Assembly (NCBI GenBank): GCA_030268105.1
Contig: BSDZ01000005.1
Coordinates: forward strand, 2,713,501 to 2,777,500
DNA length: 64,000 nt
Direction: 5' to 3'
DNA from: Volvox africanus
Taxonomy: Eukaryota; Chlorophyta; Chlorophyceae; Chlamydomonadales; Volvocaceae
A program made the translations under genes and the position numbers. Under the pieces are notes generated by a model that did not search any database, was not told where the DNA came from, and saw nothing but the letters and a program-made list of their open reading frames with translations. Positions 10,790-43,400 of this stretch are shown piece after piece; the first letter of the stretch is position 1; each line of letters begins with the position of its first letter.

Positions 10790-11226
10790 AAGCCGAAGAA
10801 GACAGAGATTACGGATAAGCTGCGACAAGAGATCAACAAGGTAGGGAGGAAGGTCGCCACGCGCAGGGTGTGCGGGTTGCTTCTCATGACAACTCGTGGG
10901 GTAAGTACTCATCACTTTTCTGTGTGGCCCAATTGAACGATGGCTTATTATTACGTGATGCACCTTCCCACGCACGCCAATTGTGTGGCTTTTCATCGTA
11001 CCCCTCCCGACCCCTGCATCGGCAAACCCTTGCCGGACTCTCCCGGCGGTGAAATGCTCTCTACGACATGAACACGTGGATTTCCGTTACATAACTTGAT
11101 CACCCGGCCTAGCAGGAAGCAAGCGCCCTTGCCGCAAGCAAAGGCCCAGAGGATTTTCCCCTCTCTCATTCACGTCGACCGCATCACAACCCGTGCAAAG
11201 ACGATATGATGTTGTCAGTTGTTCCG
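10790..11226 (+). pseudogene. Duplicated fragment of the RuvB-like 1 gene (exon 9 part plus intron 9 start)
   Basis: This 437-bp block matches 23364-23800 without gaps and with only two base differences that I can see (near 10950 and 10955). It contains the last 51 nt of exon 9 ([17 protein letters not shown]) with its GTAGGG donor, and 386 nt of the following intron. It has the same orientation as the parent, 12.6 kb away. Near-identity over intron sequence implies a very recent copy, or an assembly duplication. It cannot encode a functional protein by itself. Confidence 0.9.
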
Positions 11227-14200
11227 TCTGCTGTCCCGGGCCTATACGTCTGCCATAGTTAGCGAGCAATGCGATAGCCAATTCCTCGGCTGAGACCGAC
11301 CAAGTTGCGTCGCTGGCGGTTTTTGACCTTTGGAGCAGAGGTCCTTGGTCTGTCAGCAGCGGCGGTTCCCCCCAGCTCCTGGGTGCCGAATTCAACCAGG
11401 CACATGTCTCTTCATGGCTCACGCCAGCACGTGGCTGAACCCTTCCACCATCGAAGGAACCCCGTCAGTGTTGGCAGATTGGCAATCACAGCTCGCCAGT
11501 TGGGTGACCGGCCAGTTACTTTGCTTTCAGGAAGGACGACATACAGCTCCCTCCAGTGCCGAACAGCAAGCAGGGACTGCAATGGGATGGTTTTGTGCCG
11601 CTTTGGCACCCTCGGTGGGAGGTGACAGCTCCTTACCCTCTGGTGTGAGCCTTAGGTTTGGCATCTGTTTATGGCGGTCAGGGTTTCTGCTGCCTCAGGT
11701 TGGGATTTGGGCAACCACTCATAAACCTTATTGTGGTTTAATCGTAGGAAGTGATGACCCCTGTGCAAGAGGTGAAGTCCAAAACGTTTGGGGGGTTTTG
11801 GAATGGGATTGTGTTTTTCCTACTTTGCCTAGTCTGTCACGAGATTTATAAATGAGAGTGTACGTACATGAGAGCTCACATAAAATGTGAGGGCGGTCAC
11901 GTGGAAATAAGGCTTCAATTTCTCGCTGTAACATGACTCAATCAGCAACTAGAGCCCCGATTGCGATACGTTTGAAGATTTTTATCAATATGATGATCTG
12001 TGAGGCTTGGGAACTGAAGCTTCAATACGAATTCCATTGTCTGTTTTCACGACACGCGGGGACTTCATCACCGATGTCATGTCAGTCAACGAAGGCGCAA
12101 AGTAGTCGTATAATGTCGGGGCCCTTCGAAGTAATTACTGCCCGAAGGAGCAAAGCACGCTGGAGAGTAGCTCTCATGCCCCAGTGTAAGGAAGCGAGTT
12201 GCCCTGCTCGCAGATCAAGCAGCACACGAGAAATATCCCGCCAAGAGTGACACTGTACGGCTCTATACTGCTGGATGACCGAGCGAGGGGTGAATGCAGA
12301 TGGCCTGAATGACCGACGACCTAGGTAAAGCATATATATGCACATATACGCATCTGTGTTTACATGTGCGCATATTCTGCATATACCTACGGCATGCAGG
12401 TATCAGGACGATGGGACAGCGAGACTGAATGCGGAAGGTGGGGCTATGAACAGATGTAGCGGTTAACTGGTTGCTGGTAATGATGTGATTGATTATAGCA
12501 CATTTCCTTTTGATTTGTCACTGAAAGGTGCAGAGTATGGCTCCTCACTCACCCTGTGCAAGAACTGAAGTGCACCAGGCATGCACTATCTATGGCTGAA
12601 ACAGTACTAGTACCGTAACTGTCCACGGTAGCACTACTCACGGACGGAGGCTGGTGCTGCACCGCCACTGTTCTACGGCGTGTCGGTTCTCATTCGCGTG
12701 CGTGCTTGTTGTACAAGACACAGTCTTGGTGATGTATTACCATGCCGACCATCACTTGAACCCTTGGCTTTAAAAACTCCAGCCACATTACCTACAGCAC
12801 CGTGTTTACTATAGATTTCAATTACCGCCAAAATGAAAATCAAGATGATGCAACCATCAACGGTGACAAAAGAAAATGCTGACCGTGCTGGAAGCCTGTA
12901 TGGCCCCTCAATTACTGTACGGCTGTAACAAAATGAAGTACAACACCATAAAAACCGGAAAATCACACTAAGGGTCTACCTCGCGACAACGCAGTGGGTG
13001 CGCGATAGGGGCTCATAAGGAAACAAGAGGGCAGACAAGGATGCGCTGTACGAATGCCGTACAACAAGATACGTCGCCATTCATGGTGAGGCAAGGACAC
13101 GCCAGAAGGACAACCGCGGCGAAAAGTACGATAAACATGCAGGGCCTAATTACCTGTAATGCAATATATATCTTCGAAAGTCGCCGTCAAAACCAGAATG
13201 GGGTGCCCACTTCCAGGAAAGGGGCATCACTGCATCATCTGCACACGTCCTCCTGGAGGGTGGACACCGCAAGCCCCCTATGCGGTGTCATGAACTCTCA
13301 AGAAATGATGCCACTATACCATCTGCAAATAATACGTTTTCTCCTCCGCTTAGACCCCTCCTCCTCCTTGTTCTTCTTCTGTGGTGATGTATGCCGACCA
13401 GCGTGGCAAGTGAATAGGGCTCCTGCCTACGCCCATGACGTCGACGCAAACACATCCAACCCACCCAGGCTAATTGGCGGCCTGGGGCCACATCACCCTT
13501 GTTTCCGCAACCACAATCACCACAATCACCACAATCGGTGTGTCAGAGTCACTGGGAGATATATCTGCAAACGATATCATCTCAACGTAAAGGATTAAAA
13601 TATTGAACACGCAGCTCACGGCAGCGCTTCGTAGTGGTCGTGCTTCGAACCAGAGCTGATTTCGCCGCCCACCGCATATCACGTCACGGACAGCAACGCA
13701 GAGCGACAGAGGCTTGCAGGTGGCGGAAGATCCTCCTCGGCCCTAACCTGACGCAGATCTGACCCCCCCCAGGCTGACATGTACTCTCCCCCAGGTAATC
13801 CTTCCCACTCCCTCTCCCCACACACGCTGTCCTGCCGTCAACGCCTACCCTACCTCAGACCCGAACGTTATTTTGATAACAGGCGCAAGTGTTAGGCCCG
13901 CTTGATTACCCGGCTTGCACATCCAGGCCATGGCGAATTACACCTAGCCATCCACGTAGTTCGCAGCGGAGGTCTGGCCACTTATGCCTTTTGTATGATC
14001 ATCTTCACCACACAATCACAATCGCAAGATTCACGAAGCTTAGCAACGGCAGCTGTCGCCACTGCTTGTCGGCTTGACCAGGCTTGCAATCCTGATCCAG
14101 CGCAAACCGCTGAGTCATTCCAATCGTCTCGCAACGCGCCCAACAGGTACAAGTCCCGACCGCCTGAGCAATACGGTGAACTCGATGGGTGTTCAAATCA

Positions 14201-14822
14201 GCCAGCCAGGATGGATAAGGCGACAGATCTTTTCACCAGCGCGGGCAGTTGACGGGAACACAAGGCCCCTAGCGTGTGTTCAGCAACCGGGGACATTAAC
14301 ATCAGTCCCTAACCACATGGATCCGGCATTCCTAAGCCATTGCATGGCATACGGGAAAAACCGTAACGGAACCATGGGTCGGCTATTACACGGCATATGT
14401 CGGGCCCGGCTGCTGGTGTTCCAACGGCCCATCAAACCACCAGTCATAATGGCATGACATTCGATAGCGAGGCAGGGATAGGAAAACGGTTAGGCATTGC
14501 AACTTCTAAGGATCGGGCCATCATTACCGTCTCCACGACCGCTTTTGCCGCTGCACCTTACCCAAACAGCCAATGTTCCACCGCTGCTGCTTTCACTGCT
14601 GCCACGTGCAGTCTGGTTGCTTCCACCGCAACTGCTCCTGGAGCTACCGTTGCCTATAGAAATGGTGACCTGCTGCAGTTACGGTGTCCAGCAGCCATGC
14701 CCACCATCTGCTGGAGTGCAGCAATAGCGTCCGCAGGCCAGCAGCGGCCCATTTAACCATGGCGCGTCAATTAACGCGACTAAACGCAAGAGACGGCATC
14801 GCCATTCGGCCCACACGGTCCA
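11227..14822. other. Stretch without a recognised gene
   Basis: The longest open frames (11330-11851 plus, 173 codons; 13041-13598 plus, 185 codons) have no recognisable domain and no supporting splice pattern. A short ACAATCACC triplication sits near 13510-13535. The 3' UTR of the minus-strand VTE2 gene probably occupies the right end. Confidence 0.5.
14386..14390 (-). terminator. Candidate TGTAA poly(A) signal for VTE2
   Basis: TTACA on the plus strand (TGTAA on the coding strand), about 430 nt after the VTE2 stop. It is the nearest copy I found; placement is an inference. Confidence 0.35.
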
Positions 14823-17538
14823 TTACCCAAACATGGGAATCAGCAGGTACTCGGCGTAGAACAACTTCCACACGAACATGTAATAAGCCGTCAGGTCGGC
14901 TTTACTCCTCGTGTCAACAGCACGAGCCCGACCCAGAAGCAGCGCCGCCATAAAGCCGTGTCCCACGAACAGCACCGCCTTGGCCGCTATGCTGGACGGA
15001 AGCGCCAGGGAAGCAGCCATAGCCCAGGCATAAGCGGCGGTGAGCATGCCCACGCAGATGAGGAAGACGTTGTTTTCACCTAGCCGCACAGGCAACGTAC
15101 GAACCTGGGGCCGACAGCGTGGAGGACGAACAATGACAGTTGGCAGTTGACAGTGAAACGCACACAGTTATGTGAGCAAACCGTTCCAAAAAAGCATCAA
15201 GATGATGTTGGGATCATAATGTGCATGTGCGTGATTCAAGGCGTGTTCAGACTTGAAGTACGATACGTACAACACGAGATGTGATCTCCTAATGATGTAA
15301 GGATAAACTCACCCCGGCCCTCCGGTCCCCCACCACGTCGGGCAGGTCCTTGAAAAACGCAATGACGATAGAGAAGAACAACATGAACACTACCACGAAC
15401 CATACACACGGTCTGAGAGCAAGAAGCGAATTCAGCGTTCCGCTCAATGCTGCCGTTGCTCCTGCAGCAGTTGCGCCGCTACTGGCTACTGCTGGTAATG
15501 CTGGGGCTGCGGTTGCTGAAGCTGATGCAGCTGTGTCTATAGCTGCCCGCATGTGTGTGTAGAAGCCCAACTGCACAATTATAGCGCGAACCTGCGACCA
15601 TTCCGAGGAACGCCTTGTAGGGCTTATGCTAATGCTAATGCTGATGCAAGCACACTGACGTGGCGTCACGATCCTCCATCCCGACGACCCAACGTGAAGC
15701 CACGGCAACCGTCACGCCAAATCATTAATCCAGTCCATATCACGACCCTCCCCGCTTGATCTGCGAATACCTCGCCAAGCCCCAGTACACCTCCCCACAC
15801 AGCCCACTCCACCCCCACTCACTGCCAAGATACAGCCTGCTGCTAGAAGCGGGGATCGCTTCCTGTAGAGTGGTAGAAAGTCCATATCGACGTGTGAGTG
15901 ACGAAGGACACAGGAGTTTTTGGATCGCAAGCACACACCGTTGTTAGGATCATGTATTCATATTGACCAGCTCATTATAGGGCCAAAACGTTAACATGCA
16001 TCCTAAAGACTCTGGCAGGGAAACGTGTATCGATCCGTCTTGCAACACAGACCAAGGACCCCACACACACAAAGGCGCAAGCAATAACCTCACTGGTGGG
16101 GATAGCCTGCGCGTGCACCATTGACCGACCATGCTGCTCCTGTGAAAGGAGAATACATACCTGTTGAAACCTCAGGGACAGGGAACTATGGCTGAGCTGG
16201 GTGAAGCCAGAGGAAACCCTGGTGGAGGCTCGTAGATGTACACGCAGAAAACCTAGCTCTATAACCTTGCTTTGCTATCTTCTCGGAAGCACATCCCCAA
16301 CCCTCCCATGCACACACGTGTATACATACAACATCACGCAGCCCCACCATCTCATGAAAGGTAACTCCACTGAGTACAGCACTCCCAACCCCAGGCTAAT
16401 TAACAGGGTGGCCATCAGGGCGGGGGAGCCGCTGGCAGCCCCGATCCATACGGCCAGGCCCGCAGACAGCGCCACGATAGCCACACCCTGTGCCGGTGTC
16501 AGTGTGCCCGAGGCCAGGGGGAGGTAAGGCTTGTTGACCTGCGCGACAGGGGGCCGGAAGGTCCGGAAGGGAAATGAACAGAAGGACTGAGCGAACCATC
16601 CAGACGAGGTAATCGCAATGCTGACCCTAGCTAAGTATGGCGGCAAGGGAAGCAGGAATACACGCAGGACAAAGCACAGTTGAGGATGTGATAAACAACG
16701 ATCACTCACAGCCCACCTTCACTCACCTGAAACAGCGGCGGCGGTAGCAGCCGCAAAGGGCAAGGACGTGCACATGCGAGCGGAAGAAGTGGGGGGAAAG
16801 AAGGGGCGGGGGAGATATAGCGCCAAAAGGTCTGATCTATAGAGGCTTGGAAACCGCAGGTGGCCTGTTGCGCCTTGTAAAGAGAGAGGCGGAATGGCAG
16901 AAGGAGAAGCGACGGCGTCCGTCCTGCTCCCCTTGCACAGTGGGTTTAGGCTTCATGTTTAGAAACTGTGGGCGCATCCGGCTGTGCATCATCTTACAGA
17001 ATTTCGTATGATGTTTCAAAATACAGATGGTGCAGGGCCTAAAATAAACAGCGCTGGATGGATCCGCACGTACTATGTATCGCACCTTGTCAATTTCGAT
17101 GTCGTAAAGCTGGTTGATGCCGACAATCGCGATGTTCATCAAGAGTGCGGATGACAAGGCCTGAAGGAGCGCTGTGATGGCAGCTCGCCATGGTTCCGCG
17201 CCGGCTAGAGCGAGCAGGGAGATGGAGACGACCGAGAGAGCAGTCCCCAGCATCGTATGGGGCCTACTGAACTTGTACAGCTCGGCCGCAAACTGCACCG
17301 CCGAGGATAATGGACCCTCAATAGCTGCCGGTTGTGGTTGACCATCGCCGTGCTCTCCAACGACTGACGCACCAACTCTGATCGTCCGCTCAAACACTAA
17401 GCCGTGCCATCCTGGACCAGACCGTTGATTACTTATAAAGTTGTGGTTAAGAGAGACCAGGTATCTGGAGCATCGAGTCTCAGGCAATCGCTTGCAAGGA
17501 TCGAAAGCCGCGCGAGATAACGCCATCGTCGGAGCCAC
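14823..17538 (-). CDS. VTE2: Homogentisate phytyltransferase (UbiA-type), plastid tocopherol synthesis
   Basis: Five exons in coding order: 17538-17086, 16538-16348, 15862-15823, 15591-15313, 15104-14823, about 414 aa. Splice phases agree throughout, including a 40-nt exon. The enzyme joins homogentisate to phytyl diphosphate, the committed step of tocopherol synthesis, in the plastid envelope. The first Asp-rich motif NQLYDIEID (residues 142-150, split from VNKPYLPLASG by intron 1) and the second, KDLPDVVGD (309-317), are both intact. FSRPHTMLGTALS and the C-terminal WKLFYAEYLLIP are typical of VTE2-1 rather than the solanesyltransferase paralogue. The first 80-odd residues are basic and Ser/Arg-rich, as expected of a transit peptide. 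An Ala/Ser-rich insert of about 30 residues follows the FYTHM segment. Start could also be the Met at 17526. Solanesyl specificity cannot be fully excluded. Confidence 0.88.
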
Positions 17539-25397
<7,859 letters not shown>

Positions 25398-25809
25398 AGA
25401 AGGAGTGATGTTGGGCAAGTCAACGGGTGCACTTGGAGTAGGAAGGCAGAACTACGGACCCGAGCACAAAGGAAAGCCAACCTGGGCATCAGATTCTCCT
25501 ATTGTGCGCGCACCGTTGATACCTGTTAAAGAGCGCTTGGGGAAACGGGCAAAAAGGGCGGAGCAGGCAGCGGGAACGTTGGGACGAGGCAGTAGCACTG
25601 GAGCTTTCAGGCGAGGAGGAAGTGCAGGAGGAGGCAGGAGATTGATGGAGTGGGAAGTAAGAGCGGACACACTGTGAGCTTGTGTGTGCTCAGTGTCGCG
25701 AGTTTCACGTTAAGGAGCATCTGCCATGGTGGTTGCTTTTGAAGCGCTTTGGGGGACCTTGCAGGGACGCACGCGGTGCCTCTTCGATGGCATGTTGCTC
25801 ACCGGAAGC

Positions 25810-25814
25810 TGTAA
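25810..25814 (+). terminator. Candidate TGTAA poly(A) signal of RuvB-like 1
   Basis: First TGTAA downstream of the stop codon, about 410 nt away, a plausible 3' UTR length for a green alga. Confidence 0.5.
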
Positions 25815-27049
25815 ATGACTTTTTAGCCTGATAGCTTTCGGGCAGCCGTAACACCGCCTGATGACTAACACGACAGACACAACAACGCAAAGACCACCAT
25901 GCAGACTATCAATAAACAATTCAACGATGCCCGCCTCAAATACTTTGCTGGCCACGCGACGCATGCTCTCTGTATTATTGCAGTGACCTCCCCAACTTTT
26001 ACGTATCTCGTTAGTTTTGGTCTCATGAACCTAGGCGGTATCAGTTAAGACGCCCTCGCCTCTTCATGCGGGGATCTTACTGTATTTGAGTGATTTGGCG
26101 GCTTGTCCTTGCACCACCTTCAGCATCAGGAGGGTGCGTACGGCTCGGCAATGTACCATCGCGGATGGGTTTGATGGCGTGGCCGTCATTATATTTGCCA
26201 CAGCCATCAGCGGCGGTGGCACTAATGCCACTGGCGACCAGTGCCAGTGCCACTGCCTCAGTCCACAGGACATCGGCTCCCAGGGGTATTTGGTGGATTC
26301 CAGGGGTAAATCATTAACAGTAATCCACATGGAGCCAGAAATTCAGATGCTTAGGACGAGCAAACCTGTGGTCATCCTTTAGTAAATGGTTGGTTGGTCG
26401 TTGAGTTGTCAGATGGTGTACTACAGATTGCCCAGGAAGGGAAAGGTATGTATCATACATGTAGGATATAGATTGGACACAAATCAAGTCAAATAGAATG
26501 CATATACTGCGTAAGGCCCTAGTAAACAAGACCATGGTTAATTAACTTGTCATGATGAGATTGATAGCAAGGAAAGGGTTATTAATGGGTACATGTCACA
26601 GCCTCTTCATGTCACTGTCGTTCCTACACCTCCTTCCGTGCATCGGCAGAGTAAAAACCCTATTTAGCAATGGGCAGTGATCAGGCTATCGTAATCATGT
26701 CCTGCGGCTGTTTGGCGTTTGCCAAAGCGCACATCTGTGCGCAATCGTTGAAGGAGAGGGGGATAGGTCCATGGTTACAACCATCCTATTCCAAATCGAG
26801 GACTGAGAGGAACGAAGAGGAAAGGCAGCAGCCTGGGATGGAAAGGCCACGGGCTTGACCATAGTTATCAGAGCCGGGTTGTTGATGGCTGTGCATTTTT
26901 GTCATTGAGTCATTGAGACAGCCTTTAGTCTGGCTGGTGGGGAGGAATCTCACCCAACGATGTTGCACCGATCCACCTGACTAAGGGCTGAGCGATAATC
27001 AGTGAAGTAAGCCCACTAAAGCTCATTTTCGTCGTTGTTACATCGCAGC

Positions 27050-27536
27050 TGGGCCTAGCCATCACATCTCATACTGCCATACAAGGAAACCGTCTTGTAA
27101 CCAACTCCATATGATACATCTGAACATATCCGCCTCTCGAGGCCAATCCCTAAGGATCCGAGCTTGAGTCCACAATGTCGTCAGTTCGAAACTGCGTCGG
27201 GGCAAGTTGACGTAGGGGGATTGCAGCTTGTACAGCCCAGCTCTACGGAGTTGGATCTGAGTCCGCTAAGCCCGGGAAGTGCGCCTTTAAAGCCAAAAAC
27301 TGGGCTGATGGTGCGGGGTGGTTCGACACCCACCTAAATGTCAGTAGATCCGAAGGGGCTGGCACATGGATAGGGACCGTAGAGAGTAAGGAAACTCTGC
27401 GTAACCAAACAACAGGTGATCTCTAGCGGCCTCAGATGAAGACTCTGAGGTACGCGTGCCCACTCGGTTAAAATCCCGGAGATCCCCATAATACACGCCA
27501 GCCCGCAAGGGCGGAGTAACCATAATAATAATAATA
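27050..27536 (+). mobile_element. Probable non-LTR retrotransposon or SINE 3' end
   Basis: A higher-GC block ends with GCCCGCAAGGGCGGAG, which can fold into a stem, followed by TAACC and an (ATA/ATAAT)n tail. Stem plus simple AT-repeat tail is the usual 3' signature of algal LINEs and SINEs. No reverse transcriptase motif was found. A GGTTCGACACC sequence at 27320-27330 matches a pol III B box but has no properly spaced A box. Confidence 0.35.
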
Positions 27537-30444
27537 TCTGAACATCAGCAGCGCTTCCCGAAGCCTTGCCTTTACTGTCTTCTTTCTTGTTTGCATTTCG
27601 ACCTAGATGACATTTAATATGCGGCAGCATGACTGCATCGATCGGGTTATTATACCTCAGGTTAATTAAGGCGCTTTGCCGGCCAGGTGTAACCGTGACC
27701 GGCGCTTTATAACGGGTCAGGCTTCAGCATTCAGGCAGAAGGCGGCTGAAGCGGATCGTTGCATATGTACGCAGACTTGGATGGTGCTGCAGATAACCAG
27801 GATCAGGAAGGTCATCGCGCACGTTTGCTTATGATAAGACACAAGTTTCAAGAGTAGAAGCAAGCTGGAGGAAGCAAGGTACCTGGAATGGAATAGTCAA
27901 CTTACGAAAATGGCCAAAAAAGGCAAAGCAATTGAGGAAGTGATGCTGTGCCCTTTCGCCTAAGGTCAAGCGCACTAAGCTGGATTCCGTTCGTTCATTG
28001 AAAAATGTAGTAGTAAAAAATTGAGCTCATATATGTAGCTAGAAGTATCTTTATCAAGGTGAAAGGTCAGTGTGAATGGACTGATGCAGTCCAGTTGCTT
28101 CGATTTGGTGACAAGTCTGGTGTGGTGGAAGATGCCAACGAAGGTCAGTTTATCCCGCCACTGATGATGAGGCATTCGCTGAGAGTAATTATGAGTCAGA
28201 TGAAGGGCTGAGGTGGAGGTTGAGTGAGGAGGAGAGGTTGGTGGGGGAAGATGGAAGCAGAGGTAAGGAGTGCTGGGGAAGGTGGTTTCAGTGCTGCTGA
28301 GCTGCTTGCACTGGGTTTTGATAAACGACTAGCATGATGAATGTCCATGAGTCCTATTTTATATTAACCACAACGTTATTTATCAAACTCGCATTAATTG
28401 AATGCATATATACTTGTGATAAAGCAATAGACACATGTTTTGTCCCCGGAAAACTTTTAGAAGTTCTGGAGTCCCTGGAACGATTTCGGGCCGAAATCGA
28501 TTCAGAGTTCCGGGGTTGCTACCGGAATGAAGGGTCTCCGGGACCCCGGAACAAAAACCTACCTCCTTTGTTGTTTTACGGTACGGGCCTTAGCTTCTTG
28601 CTAAGTACGTATCCCTCTACACCCTCTATGTGTAAGCTTAGTGGCTATGGGTTGCATGGCCTAATGTGATTGCGCCCCTGTCACTGGCAGACTTGTTTCA
28701 GTTCAATCTCGCCAGTTAGTTGTATGTATTCCTTAATACATATTCATGCATATTTTTCGTTAGAGACTGCAGCTCGTTATGGTGGCTTGCCGTAGGGTAC
28801 CTATGCCCCGACTTTCCTATTAGCCGGTAATTATCACTACCACCAGTTTGGGAGTGATACAATTACCTTGAAGAACCCTGCACCGGGGACCCGAACCTGG
28901 CCAGGGACCCTGACTGGGGCCCCTGACAACAGCGGAGGCGAGCTTTGTCTGTCCTGCCGTGCGTTCCTCCCCTCAAGTCAGCAAGGGCACTCAAACCTCA
29001 CGAGCCTCAAGCCTGGAACAGAGCCTCAGCCAACCACATCAGCACCGTTCTATACATCGAGCAATCAATACTTATAGCGACTTCTAGCCAGCAATAATTC
29101 TGCAAACGAACAAGGTCTAAAACGTACGTAGTTGCCTGTCCAATTGATAACTGAGGCATCTGACCTATCAAATGCATGTGTGTTGTTTCCTGATTCAACA
29201 GCCATCCAACCATACGTCCGGCATCCCCTTTGGCATAATCTGCCTTTTTATTTGGACTCCCCATCCATTGCATAGAACAGATGCAAGTACGTACTAGGCA
29301 GTATGGCACCGGGGGACGCACTTTCCAACCAAGGTTTTAAGTGCGTGGTAAGTTGAGTGCCGCTGCATCAACAATAAACCCTAAGGGCTACGGTTCATGA
29401 TATATATGGCGGGCGGGGTACTCATGAAACAAGGAGAATCCACTGCAATGCAGCCCGGCAGTTATGTGTGGATAGCACAGGCCCGCACATGCACATATAC
29501 GCTGCGTGGCAACCGAATGAGCTAAAACAGTTGGGCAGATGAATTTCCCTTCAGCAGATAAAGAGGAGACAATGTAATCATACAGTACGGCATATGAATG
29601 ATGCTAAAATCGCGCGCCCAATTAGTGATCCAGTTCCACATAAAGTGATTTAGTAAACCCGCGCTAGCTGATTGGCCTCATCCGGTGTAGCTAGGTAAGT
29701 AGGCCAGGTGTACAGGTAGGATGATACGTATGTGGACCTCCGCACGCCGCTGCTGCCTAGCCGTCCATCTGCTGACAACCTAGCCGTCCATCTTATTTAT
29801 CATGAAAACAAGGAGCGTCAGCACCACGTTTGTCCTGATGTTTAACGTTTGCCTGCATACACGTATATATGCATCAATTAAGCAATGAGGAGCGAGCAAA
29901 ACGTAGTATAGGACATTCGTTCACCAGTCAGGGTGAATGGGATACAGAGCGACACAATCGAACGACACTTGATAATGCAATAATTGGGTTCAGGACCTTA
30001 ATCAATATAATTGGCAGGTTATTCCAGCAAAAGCTAACGATATATGTGTGTCAAGCAACATTATTATATATACGTAGCGGTATTACATCTGCACGCCTAG
30101 ATAAAGTTTGTAAACAAGTTTACACAGAAATGATTGCGGATGATTGATGGATGCCCATATGACTGTATACCTAATTGGAAATATATCTATATGTGTGGGT
30201 ACATATGTGCCGTACGTGCTGATGGACGGACGGACTGTATGTTACGGCCAGCAGGGCGGGTCTCAAAATGCCCTATGCTGCAATCTGTCCATCTTCACAG
30301 CTACACTATGCACGTGTGCGTGAAAAATGTCCAGATTTTGATCCATCTCGTTCAATCACTCATTTGATTGTCCTGCTGCGTGCTGCCGTGGTGCAGGCCA
30401 GAGAGCATAGATAGACGCATGCGGGGAACGCCCAGGAAAGGGAA

Positions 30445-30468
30445 TCCACACATGCTCGCATGTGTGGA
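30445..30468. repeat. Perfect short hairpin
   Basis: TCCACACATGC and its exact complement flank a 2-nt spacer. It lies just downstream of the last SRCR-gene exon that I could place. Confidence 0.7.
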
Positions 30469-30608
30469 CTGCTTGCGTTTGTTGTGAGTGCACTTTGTTG
30501 TATCTCTGTGTTAATATCTGCCAAATTATTTAGGCCTGATCGGAAGATGTCAGTTACCGGATCGTCCTAGATATTTGCCTTAGATACCCCAGGACACTAC
30601 ACACTTAC

Positions 30609-43400
<12,792 letters not shown>

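Larger units (their letters stand above)
25398..30608. other. Long stretch without a recognised gene
   Basis: It contains the 3' UTR of RuvB-like 1, a probable retrotransposon 3' end near 27.0-27.5 kb and several short open frames with no recognisable domain. One frame at 28334-28669 holds KLLEVLESLERFRAEIDSEF, protein-like but unidentified. The missing 3' exons of the minus-strand SRCR gene should lie here; I could not place them. A perfect 11-bp-arm hairpin occurs at 30445-30468. Confidence 0.5.

Noticed and set aside
27320..27330. tRNA gene suggested by a perfect B-box-like GGTTCGACACC
   Set aside because: No A box at the right distance and no cloverleaf can be drawn around it.
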